This document shows, piece by piece, positions 21,860 through 33,660 of a stretch of 64,000 nt of DNA (positions are counted from its first letter, which is position 1; each line of letters begins with the position of its first letter). Source of the stretch: Ochotona curzoniae. Taxonomy: Eukaryota > Chordata > Mammalia > Lagomorpha > Ochotonidae. Location: positions 186,001-250,000 of the forward strand of contig NW_024466399.1 of the NCBI RefSeq assembly GCF_017591425.1. Reading direction: 5' to 3'. A program made the translations under genes and the position numbers. The notes beneath the pieces are model-generated. The model made no database searches, had not been told where the DNA came from, and saw nothing but the letters and a program-made list of their open reading frames with translations.

Positions 21860-22588
21860 CTCTTTTTTTTTTAATTGTTGTTAACATTGTATTATGTGAT
21901 ACAGTTTTATAGGCACTGGGGATTCCCCCCACCCCTCCCATACCCCTCCCCCCATGGTGGATTCCTCCACCTTGTTGCATAACCACAGTTCAAGTTCAGT
22001 TGAGATTCGTTCCTTGCAAACACATATCTAGCATAAAGTCCAGCATCTTATTGTCCAGATAAGTTCAGTGGCCTCTTGGGGAGACCTTCTCTAGTCTGAA
22101 GATAGGGCTAACAGAGTAAAGATCCGGTCAGTTAAAAGCCCCAACAAAACCTCAGTATCAATATACAACATTATGGAATTAATTGACATAGTATTGGGTA
22201 AACAATATGTTAAAAATAATGCAAGTTCAATTTTTCAAAACACATGGGTTGAGACAGTATCAATGACAGGTTCAAAAAATAACCAACAACCAAACAAAAA
22301 TTACAAGTTAAATCAAGGCAAACATGTGGTATCTAACCTTTTGGGATTCACTCATTTCCCTTAGCATTATAGTTTCCAGTTGGCCCCATTTAGCCACAAA
22401 GAACTGCATTTTGTTTTTTTTAATAGCTGGGTAGTATTCCATGGAGTAGATGAACCAAAGCTTTCTTATCCAATCTTCTGCTGATGGGCATTTCAGTTGC
22501 TTCCATGTTTTTGCAATTACTGATTGTGCTGCTATGAACATAGGGGTGCATGTTGGTTTGTCGTAAAACAGGTGTTTTGGATATATTC
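21860..22588 (-). mobile_element. L1 3' end, young, 5'-truncated
   Basis: T run (poly(A) complement), 3' UTR with a C-rich block (G-rich in the element's sense; CCCCCCACCCCTCCCATACC), then the last ORF2 codons, ending [20 protein letters not shown]. Near-identical to 1-412, so the same active-type subfamily. Breaks off at about 22,588. Confidence 0.92.
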
Positions 22589-22800
22589 TTATTTCTGTCT
22601 TATGTGGAAAACTTTCACTGTTGAATATGATGTGTGACATTATGTTTGAGTTTTTCCCAAATAGTATTGATTAGGTTGAGTAAGTGTACTTCTATTCCTA
22701 GTGCCTTTACCAGATACTATTCAGCTTTTTAGATACTATTTTGCACCAGGTGAGATGGTTAGTATTTTTCCCTTTGTATCAGGAAGTATCACCTTGAGTG
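22589..22800 (-). mobile_element. Ancient L1 ORF2 fragment
   Basis: TTTCACTGTTGAATATGATG and GATTAGGTTGAGTAAGTGTA, followed by TTCTATTCCTAG, are the complement of a familiar L1 ORF2 stretch. Highly decayed; bounds approximate. Confidence 0.6.
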
Positions 22801-24229
22801 ATCTTAAGTGAACTTATCTTTGCATTGCAAGAGTAAATCTACTAGATAATGGAATATAATTCTTTTCTAATAAATATAAGTAGTTGTTGCCTTGGCATTT
22901 ATTTTAGATCTGGCACAAGTTATTTGACACCCAGTCATTCCATGTCACCTTTGGATTCTAAGTAGTAGAATCCCGCTCCTCCCTCCCCCATCCCCACCCC
23001 CCGTGATTGTGATTTAGTCTGCTTGAGGCTCATCTCTCTGCCCTCAAACCAAATGTAACCCAGTGCTGCTGGTCATCCGTGCCATGTTCATGTAAACACA
23101 GTCCCCACTTGGCACAGTCCATAACCCCCACGGGAAAGCCGCAGAGGAGAAGAGCCACGAACCTGAGTAAAAGCATAGTCCGCAGGTTTGGAGTGTGTGT
23201 GTATCCTTGTCTCTGGTTTGTGATCAACAAATTACTCCTATTATTTCATATGTTACGTTCTGCTTTCTCTGTGTCTGACTTGACCAACACATCTAATGTA
23301 CTAATTCTCCTTCCTTTTGGTAAAAATAAACTAGACAAAGATCTAGTCCCTGTGAGAGGGACTGGTCATGTGTTACCCACTGCAGCATTAACCATCTTCT
23401 AGGATTTAAAAAAAATCTTAATGAGCTAAGAATGGTGCACTTTGAGCCCTATTTGGGGCAAGACCAGAGTTCATAGTCACTTTCTAAATTATTCCATACA
23501 CATTTCTTAGAGTCTCACCATAGATATTCTTCAGAACCTTAGATGATTCAGTGTTATGTCTCTACCCAGAATTTCTTTTCCAAAGCATTTAAATTACAGC
23601 CACCTTTGTAGCAGTGTCTGCAGTTTTTTCCACTTGTAGTCCAAGTTATATGGAACACCTTTCCTCAATCATACAGGCATTCCCAGGCAAGTTAGAACTC
23701 ATATGCATAGCAAACTGTGTATATAAAATTAATCTGTTCCCTCTGATTCCAAAGATAAGACTAAGTGCTGGAGTGTCATCCTTCCAGGAAGGGGCGCAGC
23801 AGGGGCACACAGAACGCCTCAGGCCTCCCTGCTGCTCAAGGGAGGAGAACTTTGCCTGGCTCGCTAGTGCTCTTAGACAGTTTTTCATGTTTTCAACATT
23901 TCTGTGTTGTAACAAAAGCTTGGAACTTCCTATCCTGCCTCAGTGACATCATTCCTCTACTGAATTTTTAAATATATTCTTTGCTTACCAACCAATGGAA
24001 GAATATGGCTTAGAAAGTTATAAGTAGTTTGAATTAAATAGTGTAACTAGGCAATGTAAGGATTCAGAAAATGTCCACTAGAATCATATTCACAAAAGAA
24101 AACATAGCTTTATTCCTATTTGAAATAGCTTTTAAAACTTTTTTTTTAATCTCAAGAATTGGTATTTGGTGAAGTAGACATTTGCCCTTTAGTATTTTGG
24201 TGCAGTATGCATTTCTATTCCTGAATAAA
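22801..24229. other. Intronic sequence, nothing recognised
   Basis: No gene or repeat family assigned. The short frames at 23,030-23,950 on both strands lack family resemblance. Confidence 0.4.
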
Positions 24230-24478
24230 AGATGGACTCCCAATGAAGCTTAAATGTTTCTTTAGAGTGGGATGCTGGTCTCTCTGCCCTTGTCTACATC
24301 TACAATGTCCTGATACTCTTAAACAGAAGAATGATGGACTTGTGACTGTTGCTGAAAGACTGTACTGTTGTTTTAATATAGGGGTAAACAGTGCACTGGG
24401 GGAAATGGGAACGATGGAAGGGGAAATCCCTGTGGAAGTGTATCATGAAAATTTTAAATTAAAAAGGATGAAAAAGTG
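24230..24478 (+). mobile_element. L1 3' UTR fragment, sense
   Basis: Parallel to 29701-29990: GATGGACTCCC, GTGGGATGCTGG, GAATGATGGACTT and a TGTATCATGAAAA terminal motif. Fragment of an older lagomorph L1. Confidence 0.65.
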
Positions 24479-25387
24479 AGCCAATAAACTGGTTTTAGAC
24501 TATGCCAAATAGACCTCATTTAGTGAGATAAAGTTCTGTTTTTATCAAGAATACAGTAATTTTATACTCTACTAAATTATTGATTTAAAGAAGAGTTATT
24601 TTAATACTATTAAATGGATGTTTGATTGAAACTGAATATTCATGTAATATCAAGGTAGTACGCAAGGGAGAAATATAAGTAGACCCTGGAAGGGGTGTAG
24701 CGAATCAGGAAGTAGCGTATCTTCTGATGCGTTGCAGTTTGAGTGTACTAGATCAGCTATACTGTGGGCTAGCCAGAAAGGTTCGCTTACATCCAGCACA
24801 TTGTTAGAAGCAACATTGAACTTTTCGGAAATCCAACAGCTAGACCCTAGTCATTGGGGGACTAGAGCTAAATAAGAGCATCAGAATCTATTCATATAAA
24901 TCCAGTAAGTGGATTAATTTGGGACATTCTGCATAAAAATGAGTTCTTCTTTTCAACATCACAGCCTTCTTAAAAAAAAAAAAAAACTGGGCTAAACTTT
25001 TGGAGAGTTACAAAGGTAACCAGAAGCAATAAGTAATCTTGGATGGATTATTGGTTTGGATCATTAGGAAACACTAAGTATGACCTTAGAAGAAAAGTGA
25101 AAATTGATAGAAAAATACAGTTATGATATATTGTGTGTAAAATGGTCTGGTTTTACTAGAAAGTGGAAGAGATGTATGTGTGTGTAGAAAAAGAGCAGAT
25201 ACGTTGTTAACTGATACAATGATACTTTTGTTTAATCTGTTGGTGTGCTAATTTAGTTTCTTCAGAATTTATAACTCTGGTAAGTTAATAGATACTAATA
25301 TATAATTCCAGTTAATATGTATAATTATGTAATGTCAGTTTTAATGTTTACATTAAACTGCATTGCTTATCCACCTTATTTTTTTAG
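24479..25387. other. Intronic unique sequence
   Basis: AT-rich, with an A run near 24,973. Nothing recognised. Confidence 0.45.
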
Positions 25388-25541
25388 ATAGAGAACCAGG
25401 ATTTTCTAATATTGTTAAAGAGAATCGAGGAATGCTATGAAAGTGAAGATGGGGATAACCTGGAAATCCTCTGTCCAGTTCAAGATCAAGCCTGTGTAGC
25501 TAAATTTGAAGATGGAGTTTGGTACAGAGCAAAGGTTACTG
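25388..25541 (+). CDS. RNF17: RNF17 exon (eTud2 Tudor barrel, first half)
   Basis: Reads [20 protein letters not shown], then [20 protein letters not shown] and [23 protein letters not shown] is the best-preserved Tudor signature in the window, with adjacent Trp and Tyr for the aromatic cage. Acceptor TTATTTTTTTAG, donor ACTG|GTAGGA. Phase 0 in, phase 1 out. Confidence 0.96.
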
Positions 25542-25902
25542 GTAGGAAAGTGCACTCTTTCTATAGGGAAATGTTTTACTTCAAAATTATTATCATTTGA
25601 GTTAATACCAACTAAATCTCAGAAGTGGTATTTGATATTACTATTTTCTCTGTCATTTATCTTCAGAAAACTTGTGATATTATTGGGAAGTGAATATCTG
25701 TCTCTGGTATGTTAGTTGACTTTAACTAGGATTTAACCATTGGGAATCTGGCTGGAAAACTAGTGGATACTGCAAAAACAAGATTGCTTCTATTTTCTCT
25801 GCTATTTTGTTGCTCACTTGCAGTATTTCTTCTAGTAATTCGCTGGCACACTGCCCAGATGACCATGTCCCACATGAATGGGAGACTCAATTTTTCCTTT
25901 TC

Positions 25903-26219
25903 AAGATTTATTTATTTTTGTTTGTAGGCAAATTTACAGAGGAGAGGCAGAGAAAATGGTGTCCGCTGGTTCACTCCCCAAATGGACACAAAGACCAGAG
26001 CTAGGCCAATGTGAACCCATGAGCCAGGAGCTTCTTCCAAGTCTCTCATGTGGGTGCAGGGGCCCCAGAATTTGAGCCATTCTCTGCTGGTTTCCCAGGC
26101 CATAAACAGGGAGCTGGATGGAAATTGGAACAACCAGGACTAGAACCAGTGCCTTTGTGGAGTGCCAGACCTGCAAAGTAGAAGACTAGCCTGTTGAGCT
26201 AGTCTTCATGCTAGGCCCT
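25903..26219 (-). mobile_element. CSINE
   Basis: Reverse-complement copy between two eTud2 exons; starts CAAGATTTATTTATTTTTGT, ends near GTCTTCATGCTAGGCCCTC. Confidence 0.88.
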
Positions 26220-26389
26220 CGAAACCTAATGCTTAACTTGAATTCCATACTTAATAGATTTTGTTATGCTGAATGTGATCCATTAAATGTGTTAAATTTT
26301 TTTCACATTCTACAAAGTCTGCATTGTAGATTAGGTTTTGTTGGATTTGTATATTACAGATATTTCTCAAATTTTAAAATGCATTGAAT

Positions 26390-26640
26390 TTGGAACAAGT
26401 TGAGATACTGGTTAGAGTGCTCATACTCCATATTTAAGCACCTGGATTAGATGCCTTTTCCAGCTTCTAATCTCCACTTCTTTCCAGTAAAAGACCCTGG
26501 GAGTCAGCAGTGGAGGCTCAAGAGGTGGTAACCCTAGCCCAGCTGGGAGTTCTGGGTTAAGTTCTTGGCTTCAGCCAGCTTTCCAGGCATTTGGAGAATA
26601 AAACCACCAGCAGAAGGAGGCTCACTCATGTGCCCTGTCT
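26390..26640 (+). mobile_element. CSINE, old and incomplete
   Basis: Body motifs only: TTCTTGGCTTCAGCCAGC, GCATTTGGAGAATAAAACCA. Ends degraded. It lies just upstream of the next eTud2 exon. Confidence 0.6.
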
Positions 26641-26792
26641 TAGCAGTGTCCCCCATACTTTTATTATTAATTATTAAATTTCCTATTGAAACTAGAAGTA
26701 TTTGTAGATTAGATAATTGGCCACAAAACAGTCTATATTTTGCTGAGTAATTATCTATAAATGTGTGATGTCTGATTTTATGATCTTTAAAG

Positions 26793-26908
26793 GATTACCT
26801 GGACTTCGAGAAGTTGAAGTTAAATATGTAGACTTTGGTAATACTGCAAAAATAACACGTAAAGAGATGCGTAAAATAAAGGATGAGTTCCTGGATCTGC
26901 CAGAAAAG
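26793..26908 (+). CDS. RNF17: RNF17 exon (eTud2 Tudor barrel, second half)
   Basis: Reads [45 protein letters not shown] completes the cage begun in the previous exon; with VWY there, eTud2 has every expected methylarginine-binding position. Acceptor CTTTAAAG, donor GAAAAG|GTAATC. Phase 1 in, phase 0 out. Confidence 0.96.
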
Positions 26909-27654
26909 GTAATCTACTTACTGTAAAAACTAAGATTAATGTAACACTGGCACAAACTTGGAATTATTAGTAGAAGTCATTTTTCACCACAGAAATGTAC
27001 TGTTAATTATCTTAAGTAGTTTCTGATACAGAGATTAAAGGTAAGGTTGTTATACTTAGCATTTAAGAAATAAGTATACCTTAGCAAATAAACATTTATA
27101 AACATGCTTAGTAAGTCTTACTAAGTACTTTGGTCTAAGGCTTGCAATATACTATTTTGAGATATGGTAAGAGTTTCATATTCATGTATATCAGGTGAAA
27201 AAAAATCATCCCAAAATGTTTTCACTGTGATTACATTTGTGTGTGTGTACGTGTGTGTATAAAATAGATGTATTCATCAGAAAGTCTGGAAGAATATGTA
27301 AAAAAAAAAAAAGTTACTGACCTCTTTGAAGTAGAATTCCTAGAGAAGGATCAGGGTGGGGGGACATGCTTCCAAAATAAGCCATTTTTTCAATTAAAGA
27401 AATATACAAAAAACTTGAAAATGCAGGTGAGCAAAAAAGAGTCACTGAGAATTATAGAATTGTTAAATATCTTGGTATACTCAAATATCCCACTGTTTTG
27501 GTCATTATGTAATCAGACTATAAATAATCCTAGAATCTGCTTTTCTCACTTAGTCATATATCTTGAGTTCTTTGATGCCCGTTTTTCCTGTAAGTGGATT
27601 AGTTCAACTACATCCTCTTTTGATTATTTGCATTTATTGAGAAGATCAAGATGA
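26909..27654. other. Intronic sequence, nothing recognised
   Basis: A 128-codon + frame at 27,268-27,654 opens with a Lys run and shows no family resemblance. It may include the decayed left edge of the L1 that follows. A short GT run lies near 27,238. Confidence 0.4.
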
Positions 27655-29320
27655 TGGAATGTTTAAATAGACAAAGAAAAATTAGCCAAGGTGAAGCAGA
27701 GAGGGCACATTCCAGGAAATAGGAGAGGACAGACCAACAACAGAGGGAAACCTGGAGACTGATGGACTCAGGAAAGCAGCAGAGACAAAAGTGTGGTGCT
27801 GCAGTAACCTGTTATGCCAGCAGCATTCAGCAAACGGCCATCTGAACTCCACCAGCAACCAGGTGGAAAGGGAAGTTCACCAGGAGTTCAGGAGGTGAAC
27901 CTAGACAAAAAACTGCCCATCATGCTGGTTTATTTGATTTGACCAAACAGTTGGTGTGGGAACAGAGCGGATATCACAGCCTAAACTCCACCTTAGAGCC
28001 GAATCGTATGCCTTCTTGTATAGGGAGGCAATGGCTATGAAACAGGACTGTGCATGCACTAAGCTGAGAGTAAACTCATTTTGAGCTTAATGAATTACAG
28101 CTACGAGGCATCCTTCAGGTTCCATCCAAAATAGGTCTGGGTAGCTGACTAACAGCCAGCAAATCAAGAACTGTACACATTCAAATCAGGTGCCATTTTG
28201 TACAGTGTGGCAAAGGCTTTGACACTGCAAGGGCAACAGTGAACTGCGATGTGCTATTATCTTCGGAACTTTGCAAATCAGGACTGGGAAGTGGTACAAC
28301 AGTGTTGTGGGATCATAGGACATGGAGTGCTGAGCCAGTAGCTGGGCTATTCATACCATGGTGGAAGTTTAACATAAAAGCCCAGATCTGAAATTCGCTG
28401 GAGGCAGTGACACAAGTGGTTGCAAACAAAGAACCGGTTGCCAACCACAATAAAAAAAAATCAAACTGCACACCTGTGGGTGATACACCTTGGAAACCTG
28501 TCCTAAGGAGAATCTCATAACCAGAAGTACAGTGACCAAGAGCAAAAGAGACAGTGGCACAATGAATATTACTGAAGACTCCCCTACAAAGGAGCAAAAC
28601 CCTTTGCCAACCTCCGAGTTCACTAAGGAAGACATCGAGAAAATGGGAGACACAGAATTCAAAACACTTGTTATAAAACTTCTTAACAACAACAGGAAGC
28701 ACATAGAGCAGGAGTTCAAGGAATTTAAGGAACATGTCACACTGGAAATTGATCAAATGAAAGCTAATATATCAAAACCAAGAATACAGTGGAGCCAATT
28801 AAAAGTACAGAGGAGAGTCTCCAAAACAGAATGAAAGAAGCAGAGGAAAGAATCTCAGAATCGGAAGATATTTCCTGTCACCGGGGGGAAACAAACAGTT
28901 GGAAGCAGAGCTGGATCAGGCCAAAAAAAGTATTCAAGAATTGAAAGACACCCATTAAAAGGCCAAATATAAGAGTTATGGGAGTTGCAGAAGGTACAAA
29001 AAGAGAAGCTGGGATTAAAGGTGTAACTCAATGAAATAATAAGGGAAAATTTCCCTAATCTGGAGAAAGAATAGGGAAACAGCCTCAAGGAGGGGCACAC
29101 AACTCCCAACAGGGTCGACCAAAAGCAGCCTTCACCAAGACATGTGATAATCGAGCTCTCTTCAATTGAACATAAGGAAAAGATCCTTAAATGTGCATGT
29201 GAAAAAAATCAATTGGTATATAAAGGAAAGCTTGTTGAATTCATAGCTGATCTGTCACAGGAAATTCTACAGACCAGAAGAGAATAGAGTGACATATTCC
29301 AGATTCTAATAGATTCAAAG
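27655..29320 (+). mobile_element. L1, 5' UTR and ORF1 part, sense
   Basis: About 0.85 kb of 5' UTR-like sequence, then an ORF1p start region at 28,490-28,834 (TKEDIEKMGDTEFKTLVIKL, NNNRKHIEQEFKEFKEHV) typical of the L1 ORF1 coiled coil. Downstream the frame is broken; ORF1 C-terminal sequence (ITRVMGVAEG-like) is only traceable in pieces to about 29,300. Confidence 0.82.
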
Positions 29321-29479
29321 TTAGCCAGGAGCTTTTGTGAGCCGAAAATACCAGACACAACTAAGTATCTTAGAAGGTTTATTCCAAAGGCACAGGAATG
29401 AAATGGAGGTGGTGGGAGATCAACGGGAAAAAGGGGAAGAATGAGGTAATGGGGAAGCCAGAAGGAGAAGAGAGAGAGA

Positions 29480-29700
29480 GCTTCATTTCTTCAAAACATG
29501 TTTTTTCCTCATTAAATTTTTTAATAACTCAGAACATACAGTAGCAATCATTTTCTTCAAGAAGGTTCTTGATTTTTTTTTTCGTTTCTTCAGCAACACA
29601 TTAGTCATTAAGCTGCATGTTATTTAACTTCATTGTGTTGTTAATTTCTTCTTTTCTTCCTGTTGTTAGTTTTGTTTTGTGGCTTTTTACTGGGAGGGAT
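29480..29700 (-). mobile_element. Ancient L1 ORF2 fragment, antisense
   Basis: TTCTTCAAGAAGGTTCTTGA and a CATTAAGCTGCATGTTATTT stretch resemble L1 ORF2 in reverse complement. Decayed. Confidence 0.5.
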
Positions 29701-29995
29701 GTATAATGACTGTGTGATAGAAACTGACATACCCAGATGTGAGGATACAGTGCAGTAATCATCTCTTCTGGATCGAGGATGGACTCCCCGTGAAACTGTT
29801 GGGTGTGTCATACAGTGGGATGCTGGATTCCCTGCCATTGTGCATGCCCACAATGATGGACTTACTACTGTTTATGAGGAATTGTGCCATTGTAATGATG
29901 TGGGAGAACTCACTGAGGGGGGATGGAAATCAGGGCAAGTGGTAGGGGTAACCCAGGGCCTAAGGAACTGTATCATAAAATAATAATAATTTAAA
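29701..29995 (+). mobile_element. L1 3' end, sense
   Basis: Ends GGAACTGTATCATAAAATAA followed by A/T-rich tail, the complement of the CCATGATACAGTT signature of antisense copies here. Shares GATGGACTCCC, GTGGGATGCTGG and AATGATGGACTTAC with 24230-24478. Confidence 0.75.
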
Positions 29996-30155
29996 CGGAA
30001 AAATTATTTGCATTTATTATTTTATAGACCCCTCTGCTTGTAAATATGTATTTTAAAAAGATCAGTTTTGTACAAATTTAAATAAAGCCAATTTAATCAT
30101 GAAGTTACTAGAAATTCAGTTTACTATCTTAATGCTGGGATTTTGTTTCACACAG

Positions 30156-30276
30156 GCAATTAAATGTAAGCTGGCATATATTGAACCATATAAAAGGACA
30201 ACAAAGTGGTCCAAGAAAGCTAAAGAAAAATTTGAAGAGAAGACCCAAGATAAATTTATGACATGCTCCGTTATTA
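30156..30276 (+). CDS. RNF17: RNF17 exon (after Tudor 2)
   Basis: Reads [51 protein letters not shown] is the typical strand after a Tudor barrel, and the basic helix leads into the SN-like half. Acceptor TGTTTCACACAG, donor ATTA|GTAAGC. Phase 0 in, phase 1 out. Confidence 0.95.
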
Positions 30277-30970
30277 GTAAGCTATTTTTGTCACATAATC
30301 TTATCATTCTAAGAGTCGCATGATCCATCATTTCTCATTCTTAGGGTCAATCCAGTGTACCATCATTAGTAGTAATGAGCACACTGATTGAGAATTATGG
30401 AATCGTATCTTCTGCAGGCACTGGAGTCGAAAGCATGTGAGGTAGAAATTATCATTAAAAATCAAGGTACCCTTGGTATGGTCACTTAAAAGCCTGAAAG
30501 TCAGGAATCAGGTCAGTTCCTTTATGTTTACAGTTTTGCTAAGGAGCTGTCCCCAGGCTTGACAAAGTATACAGTAAGTAGACCTCACAGGGACAACCCA
30601 TTATAAACTTACAGGTTTCTCTCTTGATTCTTCTTTCTTTCTCAATTATTTGTTGTATCATTGACAGCCACACATTAGTCATACAATAGTAATTAACCTA
30701 GATTGATTTTTAAAAGTGTCTGAGGGCCGCGTCCAACCAAAACTTTATACACTTGCACAATGATAAGATAGGGATATCCAAACCCTTATTATGGTAAAGT
30801 GAACTAGCACAGATGAGAAGAGGAGCCACCAATTGATATGATGTGTTACTTTATAAAGCATGGAAATTTTAAATTTAATTAGGGGAGAAAGGAAAATGGT
30901 GAAGCTACAGAATCCAGGGAAGTTGACTGTCATGGAAGTATGAAACCAAAGAGCTAAAAGGGAACACGAG
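30277..30970. other. Intronic sequence, nothing recognised
   Basis: No element assigned between the exon and a SINE cluster at 30,971-33,212. Confidence 0.45.
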
Positions 30971-30973
30971 GGA

Positions 30974-31039
30974 TTGGTGCTGTGGTGTAGTGGGCATGGG
31001 CACTGGTTGGTGCTGTGGTGTAGTGGGCATGGGCACTGG
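30974..31039 (+). repeat. 33-bp tandem duplication of a SINE head
   Basis: Two identical adjacent units, 30974-31006 and 31007-31039, each spanning the A-box part of the tRNA-like head (GGTGCTGTGGTGTAGTGGGC). Confidence 0.93.
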
Positions 31040-31254
31040 TTCTAGTCCCAGAGAATCCACTTCAATCCAGAGCCTTGGTAATAATGTGCCTGGGAATGCA
31101 GTGGAAGATGGCCAGAGTTCTTGGTCTCTTGCACTCTCGTGGGATAACCAGGAAAAGCTTTAGGCTCCTGGTTGTGCCTGGCTGGGCTCTGGCTATTATG
31201 GCCATTTGAGGAGTGAACTAGTGGATAGAAATCTTGCTCTCCTCCCCTCTCTCT

Positions 31255-31312
31255 CTGTATATATCTATATATAGATATATATATACACACATACATATAT
31301 ATATACACACAC
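31255..31312 (+). repeat. TATA/CACA microsatellite
   Basis: Alternating TA with CA islands inside the 3' part of the SINE. Confidence 0.85.
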
Positions 31313-31869
31313 TCATGTTATTATCTCTTCCCCCATCCCTCCTTCCTTCCCTCCATTCCTTCCTCATTCCAACACTGACTTTCAAATAAATAAAGTAAAA
31401 AAAAAAATCTTGATTAAAAAAAAAGAAAGGAAACACAAGAGATGGAACTGGGGAGATCAAATTTTGTTGAGGTTAAACATTGATTAGCTTTTCATTTTGA
31501 GTTAAATTTATCTGGTTATTCAAAAGTCAACAGAAACAATTTTTTCACCTTTTGAAAAAAACATTTTCCAAGATGCACTCATATAGCTGAGTAATAGATG
31601 TTACACTAGTAATGGTTATCTTTTCTTTGGCGTCACCATTCTAACTAGCTACCAGTTCCTACGGTGTAAAAGCTCTAGGCAGCTCATAATCTCACTGTGG
31701 TTCCTAAAACTCGGCTGTGTACTCAGATCATTACTGAACAGATTTCCTGTCAATAAATAGATACACAAAAGAAATAAAAACTTCACCTCTTTGGGGTAAG
31801 CATTGTGTTGCAGCAGGGTACCACCTTGGAATACAAATATCCCACAGCAGAGCTGTTCCACTTGTGACC

Positions 31870-32082
31870 TAGCCTTCTGCTGATGCTCTTGGGAGACAGC
31901 AAGTATTGGCTCAAGTACCTGCCACTCACATGGAACACTTAGAGTTCCTGGCTCCTGGCTTTGGCCTCACCCAGTCCTAGCTGCTTGGGGCATTTGGGAA
32001 ATGGATCAGTGGATAAACCCTTCCCATATCTCTTCCCCTTCTTCTTTCATCACACTGAGTTTCAAACAAATGAAACTTTTTT
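31870..32082 (+). mobile_element. CSINE, 5'-truncated, old
   Basis: Body GAGTTCCTGGCTCCTGGC, GGGCATTTGGGAAATGGATC and a degraded tail. Confidence 0.72.
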
Positions 32083-32146
32083 AAAGTGTTTTTAAAAAAA
32101 AAACTTTACCCTCAGTAAATTCCGAGTATACTTTAAGAAATAGTTT

Positions 32147-32425
32147 TGAGGAGCAATTAGTATGGCAGAGCTTTAGCTGCCACCTGGGACACCAACGGAG
32201 TGCCATTTCAAGTTGGTTGCTCAGCTTCCAATCTAGGAAACAACATGATAATTCAAGTGATTAGGACCTGCCGCCCACATTGGAGACCCAGATGGAGCTC
32301 CAGACTTCTGGCTTTAGCCTAGTCCAGCTCTAGGTGTTAGTGACATTTGGGGGAGTAAACCAGTGGATAGATTGTGATTAGTCTCTTTTCTGTGTGTGTC
32401 ACTCTACCTAAGAAAAAAAATAAAC
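32147..32425 (+). mobile_element. CSINE, diverged
   Basis: Sense head GGAGCAATTAGTATGGCAGA, tail AAGAAAAAAAATAAACAG. The next SINE starts immediately after the tail. Confidence 0.75.
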
Positions 32426-32426
32426 A

Positions 32427-32695
32427 GGACCCGGCATGGTAGCCTAGCAGCTAAAGTCCTCACCTTGAATGCACCGGCATCCCATGTGAGTGCTGGTTCT
32501 AATCCCAAAACCTTGGGACCTTACACCCGTGTGGGACACCTGGAAGAGGCTCCTGGCTCCTGGCTTCAGATTGGCGCAGCTCTGGCCATTGCGACCACTT
32601 GGGGAGTAGACCAGCTGATCAAAGATCTTCCTCTCTGTCTCTCCTCCTCTCTATATATCTGCCTTTCCAATAAAAATAAATATATCTTTTTTTAA
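32427..32695 (+). mobile_element. CSINE, slightly shortened
   Basis: Sense copy ACCCGGCATGGTAGCCTAGC to AAATAAATATATCTTTTTTT. It lacks about 50 bases of the mid-body between the B box (GGTTCTAATCCC) and AACCTTGGGACC. Confidence 0.9.
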
Positions 32696-32908
32696 AAAGA
32701 ATTAGGAATATATGACTGAAGAGTTAGATGATGGATCCTAAAAACACTAAGGAAAAAATTCCAGTTAATTGAGGGTTCTAGATTAAATTTTTAACTAGTT
32801 TAACAGTGTGGCACTCTTGTAAAAGCTGCAAACCTTTACAAATAATCACTAGCCTGAGTTAACCTTTTATCCTCTTAGAACTTGATTAAAACCAACAAAA
32901 CTATTTAA

Positions 32909-33212
32909 AGGGCCAGCATTGTGGCATGACAGTTTAAGCTGCTGCCTGTGGTGCCAGCATTCAAGTCCCTGTTGCTCCACTTCTGATTCAATTTCCTGCT
33001 AGGACACCTGGGAAATAGACAATGGCCCAGATACTTGGGCCCCTGTACCTAAATGGGAGACCTGGAAGAAGCTCCAAGCTCCTGGCTTGGCCTGGCTTAA
33101 CCCAGGCTGTTAACAGCCAGTTGGGAAGTGAACTAGCATATAAAAGTTTTCTCTCACTCTATTTTCTCTCCCTGTCTGTCTGCTTTTCAAATAAATAAAA
33201 TCTTTGAAAATT
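32909..33212 (+). mobile_element. CSINE
   Basis: Sense copy AGGGCCAGCATTGTGGCATG through CAAATAAATAAAATCTTTGA. Confidence 0.87.
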
Positions 33213-33539
33213 TTTAAACACAACAGAATACTTCAATGGATGTTATTTTTATTTTTCTTGATCTAAAAACTTGAAAGTGCTTTTGGTTAATTAGACAACA
33301 AATAGTACATAGGAACATGAAGTAAAATGTGTTAATTTTTATATGCCACAGGATAGTGACAATTGACTTATGTCTGCAAGATAATACTTTAAGCCCCTAG
33401 CAAGACTACAGCTTTATTCAGTAAGAAAATCCATGCATACAGAATGAAAGACATTAGGTTTCAGTTTTTAAAAAGTTCCTAATGTATGTTTTGAAACACT
33501 TTTATTTCTATCCCAAAACTAGTTTTGATGTTTTTACAG

Positions 33540-33660
33540 AAATTTTGGAAGATAATGTGCTGCTGGTTGAACTTTATGATGCTGTTGGTATTCCTGGAAT
33601 GAGTCTTACTAGTATTAACGAGCAGCTAGTCAAAGAGGGCGTAGCATCTTACGAAGGAAG
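33540..33660 (+). CDS. RNF17: RNF17 exon (SN-like end of eTud2)
   Basis: Reads [51 protein letters not shown] is the terminal helix of an SN-like unit. Acceptor GTTTTTACAG, donor GGAAG|GTAAGT. Phase 1 in, phase 2 out. An 8.3 kb intron follows. Confidence 0.95.

Larger units (their letters stand above)
30971..31395 (+). mobile_element. CSINE with internal duplication and microsatellites
   Basis: Sense copy with body GGCTCCTGGTTGTGCCTGG. The head is duplicated (30974-31039), and the tail-proximal part is expanded by TATA/CACA repeats (31255-31312) and CCTT repeats before AAATAAATAAAG. Confidence 0.82.

Noticed and set aside
26909..27654. 128-codon + frame at 27268-27654 as an extra RNF17 exon
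   Set aside because: The flanking RNF17 exons join directly in phase and match the family; this frame lacks an acceptor and donor in phase.
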